A stretch of DNA of 64,000 bases from Spirochaetia bacterium (GTDB lineage Bacteria > Spirochaetota > Leptospiria > Leptospirales > Leptonemataceae). Of this stretch, positions 17,125 through 25,106 are shown in pieces. Within the stretch, counting starts at the first letter, position 1; each line of letters begins with the position of its first letter. A program made the translations under genes and the position numbers. Under the pieces are notes generated by a model that saw nothing but the letters and a program-made list of their open reading frames with translations, searched no databases and had not been told where the DNA came from. Location: assembly GCA_009885105.1 (NCBI GenBank), contig VFLI01000024.1, positions 22,156 through 86,155 of the forward strand. The letters are read 5' to 3'.

Positions 17125-17217
17125 TTGCCACGAAAAGGCACGGAAAACACGAAAGAATTTAGGCGTTTTCTGGACCCTCCTTTCATATTCGTGTCCTTTG
17201 GTGAAATTTCGTGGCTA
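17125..17217. repeat. Imperfect palindromic intergenic repeat (GCCACGAAA type)
   Basis: The left end GCCACGAAAAGGCACGG (from 17127) is mirrored by the right end GGTGAAATTTCGTGGC (to 17215). Inner arms containing ACACGAA and TTCGTGT also pair. The roughly 90-base element sits between the haemerythrin gene and the converging Cys-cluster gene. It has no reading frame and looks like a dispersed REP/MITE-like repeat that could fold on either strand. Confidence 0.7.
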
Positions 17218-17232
17218 AATACAGTAGTAGTA

Positions 17233-17898
17233 TTAATATAAATACTTTTTCACTGTTTTTGAATCCTGAAAATGAGAGGGAAGCAGAACTACAAAGGTCC
17301 TTCCAATACGAGTCCTGAGTCTTCGTAATGTCATAGATGTCTCTTTATAGGTGTCATATTCTTCTTCACGGCGAAGCAGCAATTTTTCCCAGAACATGAA
17401 ATGCGAGTCTATGTAATCCTGGCGGATATCTTTTCTGCGGGCCGTGAGAGGGCATTTTGTCTTTCCCGTATCGCGGTCTTTATCGGAAAACTCCTGCATG
17501 AAGGTCAATCCGACAAAAACCCCGCGCCTGTCAATGTAAGGCTCCATCGGAAATGTGCGGCAGGAAATGGAACGCTGGTCCCGAACACAGTGGGAGATGC
17601 CTTTGCATTCGCAGAACAGCTGGTCTCTGCCCGCTGTCTCCATCAGTTTTTTATCCGATTTGTTTGCAGGCTTCCAGATATGCCAGAGATCACCCTGGCT
17701 CTCCAGATGCGCGAATTCATTTTTATACAGAAGAGGCACAGCATTCTCGACAATGCAGCAGTAGGGAACTCCCTCATTGTCGCCTTTGCAGAGTTCTCCG
17801 CAGTCGTAGGAAGTTATTTCTTCATTCAGGAGAGAGTAGTAGTACTGTATCTCATCAACTGTTAAATCCTTGTTAATTCTTGTTGCGCGCGGAGCCAT
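17233..17898 (-). CDS. YkgJ-like cysteine-cluster protein
   Basis: A 221-residue protein with two cysteine groups, CGELCKGDNEGVPYCC and CECKGISHCVRDQRSISCR followed by TFPMEPY. This spacing and the TFP(M/L)EPY tail are typical of YkgJ-type (UPF0153-like) proteins thought to bind zinc or an iron-sulfur cluster. The biochemical role is unknown. An in-frame ATG at 17988 would extend it by 30 residues but would overlap the divergent miaB coding region and add a hydrophobic stretch, so ATG 17898 is preferred. The 3' end abuts the palindromic repeat. Confidence 0.75.
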   Translation of the reverse strand: MAPRATRINKDLTVDEIQYYYSLLNEEITSYDCGELCKGDNEGVPYCCIVENAVPLLYKNEFAHLESQGDLWHIWKPANKSDKKLMETAGRDQLFCECKGISHCVRDQRSISCRTFPMEPYIDRRGVFVGLTFMQEFSDKDRDTGKTKCPLTARRKDIRQDYIDSHFMFWEKLLLRREEEYDTYKETSMTLRRLRTRIGRTFVVLLPSHFQDSKTVKKYLY

Positions 17899-17937
17899 AA
17901 TTAAGATTTCGTCGTCAGTGGAAGGAGTATACGCCCT

Positions 17938-19374
17938 CTGGTCAAACAGGAAAAAAAATATCCACAGGACAGCGCCCGTCTGGCTCAACAGAGTCCGGAT
18001 TCCCCAAAACTTCCGGGAAGCGGATACCTGTATCTTGAGACATACGGCTGCCAGATGAATGAGTACGATTCATCAATCGTCCGGAAAATAATGAATGACA
18101 CCGGTTTTGAAGTAACCCTCTCCCCTTCACAGGCGGATCTGATACTGCTGAACACATGCGCGGTGAGGGAAAAGGCCCACGAAAGAATATACAGCCGCCT
18201 GCAGTCATTTTCCCATTTAAAAAGGGCGAAGCCGGAGCTGGTTGTGGGAATTCTGGGCTGCATGGCGCAGAATCTCGGAGAGGATCTGTTCGCTCTCGGT
18301 CTGCCGTTGGATCTGATTGTGGGTCCGGACAATTACAGGAAACTGCCGGAACTGATTGAGAGAGCCCGCAGCGAGAGAACTCGGGTGAATCTGACCCGGC
18401 TCTCCTACGATGAAACATATCAAGAGATCGAGCCTATGAGCGTGAACGGGCCGCTGGCCTTTATCACCATAATGCGCGGCTGCAACAATTTCTGTTCCTT
18501 CTGTGTGGTTCCCTTTACCAGAGGCCGCGAACGCAGCCGGCCGCCTGAGTCGATTGTGGATGAGCTCAATCATCTGATTATACAGAATAAGGTGCGCGAA
18601 GTCACTCTGCTCGGCCAGAATGTCAATTCTTACAGGCATGAGGACACCGATTTTACCGGACTTGTCCGGCGAATTCTCGACGAAACAGATGTGAAGAGAA
18701 TTCGCTTCACTTCGCCTCATCCTCATGATTTTCCCGTAAAACTGCTGGAACTGATGGCGCTGGAAAAAAGGTTCTGCTCACAGATACATATGCCGGTTCA
18801 GTCGGGATCGACGGACGTGCTTGCGAGAATGAAACGGGATTACACACGGGAAGAATTTATCAGTCTGACAGATCTGATTCGCTCCATTATCCCGGATGCG
18901 GGTCTTACCACGGATATCATTACAGGATTCCCCGGAGAAACGGAAGAGGATTTTGAACAAACACTGTCTCTTGTGGAGGCAGTCCAGTTCGATCTGGCGT
19001 ACATGTTCCGATATTCTGAGCGTGAGGGCACTTCCGCAAAAAAGAAATTTATCGATGATGTCCCGGAAGAGACAAAGCTCGACCGGCTCAACCGCCTGAT
19101 TTCTGTACAGAGAGGAATCAGCTTTAAGAAAAACAAGGAGGAAATTGGAAAGATCAGGGATATACTGATTGAGGGAGCAAGCAGAAAATCAGCGCGCGAA
19201 TGGATGGGCCGTTCCGAGTCGGGTCGTGTATCTGTTTTTCCGGCCATGGCGGATACGACGATTGAAGAAGCGATGGGACGGATCGTTCCGGTAAAGATTG
19301 TATCCAGCTCCTCCGCAACGCTTCGCGCGGAATACTGCGAAATTTTACAGATCAGCGCCCGGCAATCGCTCTGA
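17938..19374 (+). CDS. miaB: tRNA-2-methylthio-N6-dimethylallyladenosine synthase MiaB
   Basis: Radical SAM methylthiotransferase acting on i6A37 of tRNA. The UPF0004 domain has its three cluster cysteines in YLETYGCQMN, LNTCAVRE and GILGCMAQN. The radical SAM motif is CNNFCSFC, with VPFTRGRERSR after it, and a C-terminal TRAM domain is present. The first ATG (18055) falls after the essential YGCQ cysteine, so the real start must be upstream. The frame is open back to a TAA at 17902 with no ATG, GTG or TTG. CTG 17938 lies about 10 bases after the strong Shine-Dalgarno GGAAGGAG and gives 478 residues. The start is therefore inferred and unusual. The 3' end overlaps the convergent LysE-type gene by 23 bases. 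Confidence 0.93.
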   Translation: MVKQEKKYPQDSARLAQQSPDSPKLPGSGYLYLETYGCQMNEYDSSIVRKIMNDTGFEVTLSPSQADLILLNTCAVREKAHERIYSRLQSFSHLKRAKPELVVGILGCMAQNLGEDLFALGLPLDLIVGPDNYRKLPELIERARSERTRVNLTRLSYDETYQEIEPMSVNGPLAFITIMRGCNNFCSFCVVPFTRGRERSRPPESIVDELNHLIIQNKVREVTLLGQNVNSYRHEDTDFTGLVRRILDETDVKRIRFTSPHPHDFPVKLLELMALEKRFCSQIHMPVQSGSTDVLARMKRDYTREEFISLTDLIRSIIPDAGLTTDIITGFPGETEEDFEQTLSLVEAVQFDLAYMFRYSEREGTSAKKKFIDDVPEETKLDRLNRLISVQRGISFKKNKEEIGKIRDILIEGASRKSAREWMGRSESGRVSVFPAMADTTIEEAMGRIVPVKIVSSSSATLRAEYCEILQISARQSL

Positions 19375-19978
19375 TGCCCAGGAAAAGCTGCGACAGACCA
19401 AAAAGAAGCAGCGCCGCTCCGGAAAATCGGTTCATCATTCTCCTGGCAGATGCGCTGAGTTCTCCGACTCTTCCAAAGAGCCAGATCAGAATTCCAAAAA
19501 ATGGTATCATGCATCCATAAAATCCAATCAGAAAAGAAGCGCCGATCCAGGGAGAGATGCGCCAGCCGTTCAGCAAAAGGGGACCTCCGACTGTTCCCCA
19601 GAAAATATAGGGCGCCGGATTCAGCGCATTCATCGCCGCACCCTGCAGCGCGCCAGTCAGACCCGATCTTTTATCGACGGCAGGAGTTTGGATCGAAGTG
19701 TCTGTTGAATCGGCCCGGAATGCTCCCCAGGCCAGATAGAGTATGAAGAGTCCCCCGGCAGTCTGGATGAAACTCAGTCCCTTTTCAGGCAGCTGTGCGA
19801 GCACGATCAGAAGGAGAACCAGAATCGGACCGTCGCTGATCAGCGGGGCCAAGGCGGCCGGCATAGTTTTTTGCCATCCATGCCGGGATACCTGAGACAA
19901 TAAATAGGCCTGAAACGGTCCCGGCAGGGCAGCATTGGGAAAACCCAGAAGAATCCCGCTCAATAGAAAGGTCAGCAA
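19352..19978 (-). CDS. LysE/RhtB-family exporter
   Basis: A 208-residue inner-membrane exporter of amino acids or small polar metabolites. The N-terminal family pattern is present (GPFQAYLLSQVSRHGW followed by ALAPLISDGPI), and about six transmembrane helices are predicted from hydrophobicity. The ALNPAPYIFW motif in the middle is typical. The frame begins with TTG 19978 and has no in-frame ATG nearby; a weak GGTGG lies just upstream. The substrate cannot be told. It converges on miaB with a 23-base overlap. Confidence 0.85.
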   Translation of the reverse strand: MLTFLLSGILLGFPNAALPGPFQAYLLSQVSRHGWQKTMPAALAPLISDGPILVLLLIVLAQLPEKGLSFIQTAGGLFILYLAWGAFRADSTDTSIQTPAVDKRSGLTGALQGAAMNALNPAPYIFWGTVGGPLLLNGWRISPWIGASFLIGFYGCMIPFFGILIWLFGRVGELSASARRMMNRFSGAALLLFGLSQLFLGIRAIAGR

Positions 19979-20048
19979 TAGCCACCGAAGTTGGGCTGAT
20001 CTAGGTTCGGGTCAACGATTTCCCAGATAAATTGATGAAAAAGTTATC

Positions 20049-20059
20049 TAACATTGTTA
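20049..20059. promoter_or_regulatory. Operator-like palindrome 1 upstream of fabD
   Basis: TAACATTGTTA is a perfect 5-1-5 palindrome, 84 bases before the fabD start. Its centre is 62 bases (about six helical turns) from a second copy at 20111, so one factor could bind both on the same face. A TTGACG hexamer at 20067-20072 lies between the sites, but no convincing -10 was found. Confidence 0.5.
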
Positions 20060-20108
20060 AATTTAGTTGACGAGCTAAACACTGTATGGAAACTAGGCAA
20101 ATATCATG

Positions 20109-20123
20109 ACTAACAATGTTAGT
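20109..20123. promoter_or_regulatory. Operator-like palindrome 2 upstream of fabD
   Basis: ACTAACAATGTTAGT is a perfect 7-1-7 palindrome whose core TAACAATGTTA differs from the first site only at the central base. It ends 19 bases before the fabD start, where bound repressor would block transcription or initiation. The regulator is not encoded in the window. Confidence 0.55.
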
Positions 20124-20142
20124 TATAAAGGATAAAATTGCT

Positions 20143-21084
20143 ATGAAAAAAACAGCCGTTATTTTTCCAGGTCAGGGATCGCAAAGAGAAGGCATGGGAA
20201 AGGATTTCTATGAAAGCTTTCCGGCAGCAAGAAAGCTCTACGATGAGGCCTCGTCTGTTCTTGAGGTAGACATAGCAGCAATATCCTTTGCGGAAGAAGA
20301 TCCGCGCCTCCATCTCACGGAATACACGCAGCCTGCAATACTGGCCAATGAAATAGTAATTTACACTGTGCTGCGGGAAGAGACTGATTTTAAGCCGGAA
20401 ATTTTTGCCGGACACAGTCTGGGCGAATACACGGCTCTGGTTGCCGCAGGAGTTCTGAATTACGCCGACGCTCTGCGAATTGTAAGCAAGCGCGGACAGC
20501 TTATGCAGGCAGCCTTCCCGAACGGGAAGGGCGCCATGTCCGCTGTCAAACTGGAAGACCTGGAAGCGAAAAATCTGCCCGCCATTCTTTCTGACTGCGA
20601 TATGGAAATCGGCAATCTGAACTCGCGTTCACAGATTGTGATCAGCGGTGTTCTGGAAAATGTAAAAGCTGCTGAAGCCCGGCTGACTTCCCTATTCTCC
20701 GATGTTGAGATTGTTCCTCTGCCTGTCAGCGCTCCGTTTCATTCCCGCTATATGAAATCGATCGAACCGGAATTTGGGGATTATCTCCGCAGTTTTTCCT
20801 TTGATAAAACCAGGGCCTCAAGCGTACTTTCGAATTTCACAGGCAGCTTCCATGAAGGCGACACTCTGGTCGACAATCTGATTCGTCAGATAAGCTCTCC
20901 AGTCCGGTGGACAGACAACATGCGCATCCTCCACGACGTATGCGGCGAGATCATTGAGGCGGGACCGGGACGTCCGCTCGGCGGATTTTTTCTGCGAGAG
21001 GGATATGACGCCCCGCCTTCTGTTGTGACGACGCGTTGTTTGAAAAAATTGCAGCAGAGCAGAAACATCAAGGTCACAGCTTGA
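20143..21084 (+). CDS. fabD: Malonyl-CoA:ACP transacylase FabD
   Basis: Transfers malonyl from CoA to ACP. The catalytic serine S92 sits in GHSLGEYTALVAAG, the partner histidine H200 in SAPFHSRYM, and the oxyanion motif GQGSQ at the N-terminus. 313 residues is standard. ATG 20143 gives the normal FabD N-terminus (MKKTAVIFPGQGSQ). An in-frame ATG at 20116 would begin inside the operator palindrome. It is the first gene of an eleven-gene fatty-acid operon that also encodes a second, differently built acyltransferase at 26746. Confidence 0.97.
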   Translation: MKKTAVIFPGQGSQREGMGKDFYESFPAARKLYDEASSVLEVDIAAISFAEEDPRLHLTEYTQPAILANEIVIYTVLREETDFKPEIFAGHSLGEYTALVAAGVLNYADALRIVSKRGQLMQAAFPNGKGAMSAVKLEDLEAKNLPAILSDCDMEIGNLNSRSQIVISGVLENVKAAEARLTSLFSDVEIVPLPVSAPFHSRYMKSIEPEFGDYLRSFSFDKTRASSVLSNFTGSFHEGDTLVDNLIRQISSPVRWTDNMRILHDVCGEIIEAGPGRPLGGFFLREGYDAPPSVVTTRCLKKLQQSRNIKVTA

Positions 21085-21120
21085 AGTTGAAATCAGAGAA
21101 ACTTACAGGGAAAAACAATA

Positions 21121-21930
21121 ATGAAATTTAAAGAAAGCGGTTACTGGGCGCTGATTCTCGGAGGCTCGAGCGGTTTTGGACTGGCATCGGCCCACAAGCT
21201 CAGCGAAAATGGTATGAACATTATAATCGTGCATCGAGACCGGAAAGGGTCCATGGCGAAAATAGAAGAAGAATTCCAGAAAATCAGACAGAGAGGAGTC
21301 GAGCTTGCGAGCTTCAATCTGGACGCACTGAGCGAAGAAGGACGAAACAGCGCACTGTCCGAAATTCAGGCAGGAATCGGAAAAGGAAAGATCAGAACTC
21401 TGCTTCACTCCATCGCTTTTGGAAATCTGAAACCACTGGTGCCAAAACCTGGATTGAATGTTCCCGATGAGATGTATCTGGAAGACGAGGATTTTTCCAA
21501 CACCATCTACGCCATGGGAACCAGTCTGATTTCCTGGGTTCAGGGAGCATTCGCAAAAGGATTGTTCGCTTCCGATGCAAGAGTACTTGCTCTGACCAGC
21601 GAGGGAAACGAAGTCGCCTGGAGAAGTTATGCGGCTGTCAGCGCCGCAAAATGCGCTCTTGAGAGCGTGTCCCGCAGCATTGCGTTTGAATTTGCTCCTT
21701 ACGGAATTCGTTCGAACATATTACAGCCCGGAGTCACGGACACCCCTGCGCTTCGCATGATACCGGGAAGCGACCTGATGAAAGAAAAAATGATGAAGAG
21801 AAATCCCTTCGGCCGGCTCACAACTCCGGAAGACGTCGCCGCAGTTGTGTATCTGCTTTCTCTGGATGAGTCCTCCTGGATCAACGGCGCTCTCATCCGC
21901 GTCGACGGCGGGGAAAAAATCGCCGGTTAA
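21121..21930 (+). CDS. Enoyl-ACP reductase, FabI/FabL-like short-chain dehydrogenase
   Basis: A 269-residue SDR that probably reduces trans-2-enoyl-ACP in the last step of each elongation cycle. The cofactor motif GGSSGFGLASA is the G-x3-G-x-G form seen in FabL, while LLHSIAFGNLKPL matches the FabI family signature. The catalytic pair is Y170-x6-K177 (SYAAVSAAKCAL); six residues between Tyr and Lys separates enoyl reductases from Y-x3-K ketoreductases such as FabG. It ends in VDGGEKIAG. It follows fabD by 36 bases. The reductase class is clear; FabI versus FabL is not decided. Confidence 0.88.
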   Translation: MKFKESGYWALILGGSSGFGLASAHKLSENGMNIIIVHRDRKGSMAKIEEEFQKIRQRGVELASFNLDALSEEGRNSALSEIQAGIGKGKIRTLLHSIAFGNLKPLVPKPGLNVPDEMYLEDEDFSNTIYAMGTSLISWVQGAFAKGLFASDARVLALTSEGNEVAWRSYAAVSAAKCALESVSRSIAFEFAPYGIRSNILQPGVTDTPALRMIPGSDLMKEKMMKRNPFGRLTTPEDVAAVVYLLSLDESSWINGALIRVDGGEKIAG

Positions 21931-21958
21931 ACCGGTTGATTAACAGAAAAGGAAAAAA

Positions 21959-22546
21959 ATGAAATATTCGGAATTCTTACAGAGGACAAAATTTTCCCGC
22001 GAAGAGCTTATCGCGCAGTCGCAGGGCAACCTGATCGAAGACGCGCCGCATGAAGTGGCCAAGCTTCCGGCGCCGCCGTTTCTGATGGTGGACCGGATCA
22101 CTTCGATCGAACGGCAGGGAATGAAAGGTCTTCTCACCGCCGAGAAGGATGTGCAGATGGACGAGTGGTTTTTTCAGTGTCATTTTCGCAACGATCCTGT
22201 GCAGCCAGGCTGCCTGGGTGTCGATGCGATCTGGCAGCTGATCGGTTTCTACTGCTGCGCTCAGGGCGCGCCGGGTTCGGGCCGGGCGCTGGGATGCAAA
22301 GAGGTGGAGTTTCAGGGACAGATCCGGCCGCATAACAAACTGGTGCGGTATGAAGTCGATATCCGGCGCTACACGTATCTGGCGGATCAGAAAGCTGCGA
22401 TGGCTATCGGAACGGGAAAGGTATTTGTCGACGGCGAGCACATCTACACGGTCAATGATGCGAAAGTGGGAATTTTTGAGGGAATCACGTATCCGGATTA
22501 TCCGCTCAAATCCGCGAATTCTGTCGGCGGGATCATGACGCGTTAG
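21959..22546 (+). CDS. fabA: 3-hydroxydecanoyl-ACP dehydratase/isomerase FabA
   Basis: A hot-dog fold dehydratase that can also isomerise trans-2- to cis-3-decenoyl-ACP, the entry to anaerobic unsaturated fatty-acid synthesis. The FabA-specific blocks are intact: FQCHFRNDPVQPGCLGVDAI with catalytic H75 and D89 (14 apart, as in E. coli H70/D84), then GRALGCKEVEFQGQIRP. 195 residues is somewhat longer than the usual 170 or so because of an N-terminal helical extension (FSREELIAQSQGNLI). FabZ is encoded two genes later, so both dehydratases are in the operon. Confidence 0.95.
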   Translation: MKYSEFLQRTKFSREELIAQSQGNLIEDAPHEVAKLPAPPFLMVDRITSIERQGMKGLLTAEKDVQMDEWFFQCHFRNDPVQPGCLGVDAIWQLIGFYCCAQGAPGSGRALGCKEVEFQGQIRPHNKLVRYEVDIRRYTYLADQKAAMAIGTGKVFVDGEHIYTVNDAKVGIFEGITYPDYPLKSANSVGGIMTR

Positions 22547-22594
22547 GATTGGACTGTATCGGGCAGATTAAGGATATACTGGAAATTGTTTTAA

Positions 22595-22628
22595 TAATAT
22601 TGTTAAAATAATAAAATAATAAAATAAT
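22595..22628 (+). promoter_or_regulatory. Third operator-like site and AAAATAAT triplet repeat before fabG
   Basis: TAATATTGTTA (22595-22605) matches the fabD-upstream palindrome at 10 of 11 positions. It runs into three perfect tandem copies of AAAATAAT (22605-22628), ending 4 bases before the fabG ATG. There is no Shine-Dalgarno. The 86-base gap is the largest inside the operon, so this may be an internal, co-regulated promoter. Confidence 0.45.
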
Positions 22629-22632
22629 AAAT

Positions 22633-23358
22633 ATGAAAAATAAAATAGCATTGATAACGGGCGGGGGAACAGGGATCGGAGCCGCCTGCGCAAAAAAGCT
22701 GGCAGAAGCCGGTTATACAGTCGCCATCCACTACAATACAAGCGAGGGTCCGGCGATTTCTCTGGCAAAAACTCTGACGGGCGCGTTCGTGATTCAGGGC
22801 GACCTGTCCACGCTGGAGGGCTGCGATAAAGTGTATGACGCTCTGAGGGCAGCCGAGCAGCCGCTGGAAATTCTTGTCAACAATGCGGGCGTCGTGCTGG
22901 ACAATCCTGTATTCAACGCCACTCCGGAAGAATTCCAGGCAACGATGGAATTGAACATGCGGGCCGTCTGGTATCTTTCAAAAAGGCTGTTTCGACTGAT
23001 GGTGAGAAACGGCGGCGGCAGGATTATCAACATATCAAGCGTGAGCGCGCAGCTCGCCAATCCCGCCCAGTCGATCTATTCAATGACAAAGGCGGCGGTC
23101 GAAGCGTTCACCAGAGTCGCCGCGCTGGAATTCGCGCAGAACAGCATTCTCGTCAACGCGGTGGCTCCCGGATTTGTAGAAACAAATATGACGGAAAAAT
23201 TGAGCGAAGAGCATAAATCTAAAATTCTGGAATTGGTTCCTCTTCGCCGGATGGCAAAGCCGGAAGAGATCGCGGATGTGGTTCAATTTCTTGCCGTTTC
23301 GGGATCGTATATCACAGGTACCACAATTCATGTGAACGGAGGTCTGTATGCAAGCTGA
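22633..23358 (+). CDS. fabG: 3-oxoacyl-ACP reductase FabG
   Basis: NADPH-dependent ketoreductase of the fatty-acid cycle. SDR motifs in order: TGGGTGIG cofactor loop, LVNNAGV, catalytic Ser in NISSVSAQ, and Y149-x3-K153 in SIYSMTKAAV, ending VNGGLYAS. 241 residues is normal. The leader is pure A/T with no Shine-Dalgarno, unlike its neighbours. It overlaps fabZ by 11 bases. Confidence 0.93.
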   Translation: MKNKIALITGGGTGIGAACAKKLAEAGYTVAIHYNTSEGPAISLAKTLTGAFVIQGDLSTLEGCDKVYDALRAAEQPLEILVNNAGVVLDNPVFNATPEEFQATMELNMRAVWYLSKRLFRLMVRNGGGRIINISSVSAQLANPAQSIYSMTKAAVEAFTRVAALEFAQNSILVNAVAPGFVETNMTEKLSEEHKSKILELVPLRRMAKPEEIADVVQFLAVSGSYITGTTIHVNGGLYAS

Positions 23359-23815
23359 AGGCTCTCCGATAATCACAGCGCCGATGGTTCTGGAAAAACT
23401 GCCGCAGCAGAAGCCGTTCCGATTTCTTGATGAAATACTGGAAATCAGCGAAACATCAATCGTCGGAAAGTACACATACCGGCCGGATGAGTTTTTTTAT
23501 GCGGGACATTTCCCCGGCAATCCGGTGACACCGGGCGTGATTCTCCTTGAGACGATGGCGCAGACGGGGGTCGTCGCGCTGGGTATCTATCTGACTATGA
23601 AGGCAAATACGTTTCATACAGATATTATGACTTTCTTCGCGGAGGCCGAAGTTGAGTTTCTTGCCCCGGTTTTTCCTGGGACCACGGTCTGGATTTATGG
23701 AGAAAAGGTTTTTTACAGGCATAATAAATTGCGGTCACGCGTCGAGATGCGGCTTGAAGACAAATCAGTCGCCGCCTCCGGCACAGTATCAGGTATGGGA
23801 GTGAGAAAAACATGA
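23348..23815 (+). CDS. fabZ: 3-hydroxyacyl-ACP dehydratase FabZ
   Basis: Hot-dog dehydratase of the elongation cycle, 155 residues. The FabZ signature AGHFPGNPVTPGVILLETMA contains catalytic H54 and E68. The N-terminal LPQQKPFRFLDEI also fits the family (LPHRYPFLLVD in others). It overlaps fabG by 11 bases and the following ketosynthase gene by 4. With FabA two genes upstream, FabZ is likely the general dehydratase. Confidence 0.92.
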   Translation: MQAEGSPIITAPMVLEKLPQQKPFRFLDEILEISETSIVGKYTYRPDEFFYAGHFPGNPVTPGVILLETMAQTGVVALGIYLTMKANTFHTDIMTFFAEAEVEFLAPVFPGTTVWIYGEKVFYRHNKLRSRVEMRLEDKSVAASGTVSGMGVRKT

Positions 23816-25083
23816 ATAGAAGAGTTGTTGTAACCGGTATTGGAGTCATTGCGCCAAACGGGCATGGAATAAAGGATTTCACATCAGCATTAAAAAAAGG
23901 GACCAGCGGAATTCGAGCTATTCCGCGATTGAGCGAGCTGGGATTCGCCTGTCAGGTTGCCGGCGTTCCTCAGAATATTCAGGAAAAATATTCGGAATAT
24001 TTTTCAGAAGAAGCCATGATGGCCATGAGTGAAGTTGTACTGTATGCCGGTGTTGCCGCGATTGATGCATGGAAAGATGCAGGGCTTGAAGTGCCGGATG
24101 CAAATTCGGATTCGGTCAACTGGGATACTGGCTGCGAAGTGGGTGTCGGAATCGGCGGGATGGAAGTAATCGGCGACAAACTGGTCCCCATGGTTGCTGC
24201 CGGTAAAACGAAGCGTATGGGTTCGACGCTTGTCGAAATGGTTATGGCCAGCGGTGTTTCGGCAAAGCTTTCAGGTATTTTTGCTCTCGGAAATCAGGTG
24301 ACAACAAACTCGAGCGCCTGCAATACCGGAACCGAAGCTATCGTAGACTCCTACAATCGTATCAAGTTTGGTCTGGCGGAAAAAATGCTTGCCGGAGGGT
24401 CGGAATGTTCCTCCCCGCTCGTCTGGGCTGGATTTGACGCGATGAAGGTCCTTTGCTCGAAATTCAACAATGAACCAGAACGCGCATCGCGGCCGATGAG
24501 CGCAGGCGCGGCCGGATTTGTGCCGGGATCCGGCGCAGGTATTCTGCTTCTGGAGAGTCTGGAATCTGCGCAGAAGAGAAACGCGAGAATCTACGCGGAA
24601 ATTCTGGGCGGGACTGTGAACTGCGGCGGCCACAGAATGGGAGGCAGCATGACCGCGCCGAATCCGATTTCTGTTCAGAACTGCATCCGGGCAGCCGTTG
24701 CCATGGCGAAAATCAGTCCGGCTGATATCGATCTGATAAACGGGCACCTGACAGCAACATTCGCGGATCCGCATGAAGTGAACAACTGGAGCAAGGCTCT
24801 GGAACTTTCAGCCGAAAAATTTCCTTACATTCAATCTACGAAGTCCATGATCGGGCATTGTCTTGGAGCGGCGGGCAGTGTGGAATCCGTTGCGGCGATC
24901 CTTCAACTGAATCAAGGATTCATTCATCCTTCCATCAATTCGGAGGATTTGCACGGCGATATCGCAGCATTTCAGGGGAAAATACCTCAAAAAATGATTG
25001 AAAAAGATATTCAAATTGTCATGAAAGCAAGTTTCGGTTTTGGCGATGTGAACGGATGTCTTGTCTTTAAGAAATGGAATTAA
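23812..25083 (+). CDS. Beta-ketoacyl-ACP synthase (FabB/FabF class)
   Basis: Elongating condensing enzyme of 423 residues with the Cys-His-His triad: C170 in TNSSACNTGTEAI, H312 in INGHLTAT and H349 in KSMIGHCLGAAG, with K344. The usual NAHGTST around the first histidine is replaced by NGHLTAT, which departs from both FabB and FabF. This is not FabH, which has a Cys-His-Asn triad. Paired with FabA in the operon, it could do the FabB job of elongating cis-3-decenoyl-ACP, but chain-length preference cannot be read from sequence. Its ATG overlaps the fabZ stop. Confidence 0.92.
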   Translation: MNRRVVVTGIGVIAPNGHGIKDFTSALKKGTSGIRAIPRLSELGFACQVAGVPQNIQEKYSEYFSEEAMMAMSEVVLYAGVAAIDAWKDAGLEVPDANSDSVNWDTGCEVGVGIGGMEVIGDKLVPMVAAGKTKRMGSTLVEMVMASGVSAKLSGIFALGNQVTTNSSACNTGTEAIVDSYNRIKFGLAEKMLAGGSECSSPLVWAGFDAMKVLCSKFNNEPERASRPMSAGAAGFVPGSGAGILLLESLESAQKRNARIYAEILGGTVNCGGHRMGGSMTAPNPISVQNCIRAAVAMAKISPADIDLINGHLTATFADPHEVNNWSKALELSAEKFPYIQSTKSMIGHCLGAAGSVESVAAILQLNQGFIHPSINSEDLHGDIAAFQGKIPQKMIEKDIQIVMKASFGFGDVNGCLVFKKWN

Positions 25084-25106
25084 ATTTAAATTAACAGGAG
25101 AAAACA

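Noticed and set aside
20067..20095. A sigma-70 promoter between the two fabD-upstream palindromes
   Set aside because: TTGACG is a fair -35, but at 16-18 bases spacing the -10 candidates (AAACTA and shifts) are poor, so no promoter is annotated.
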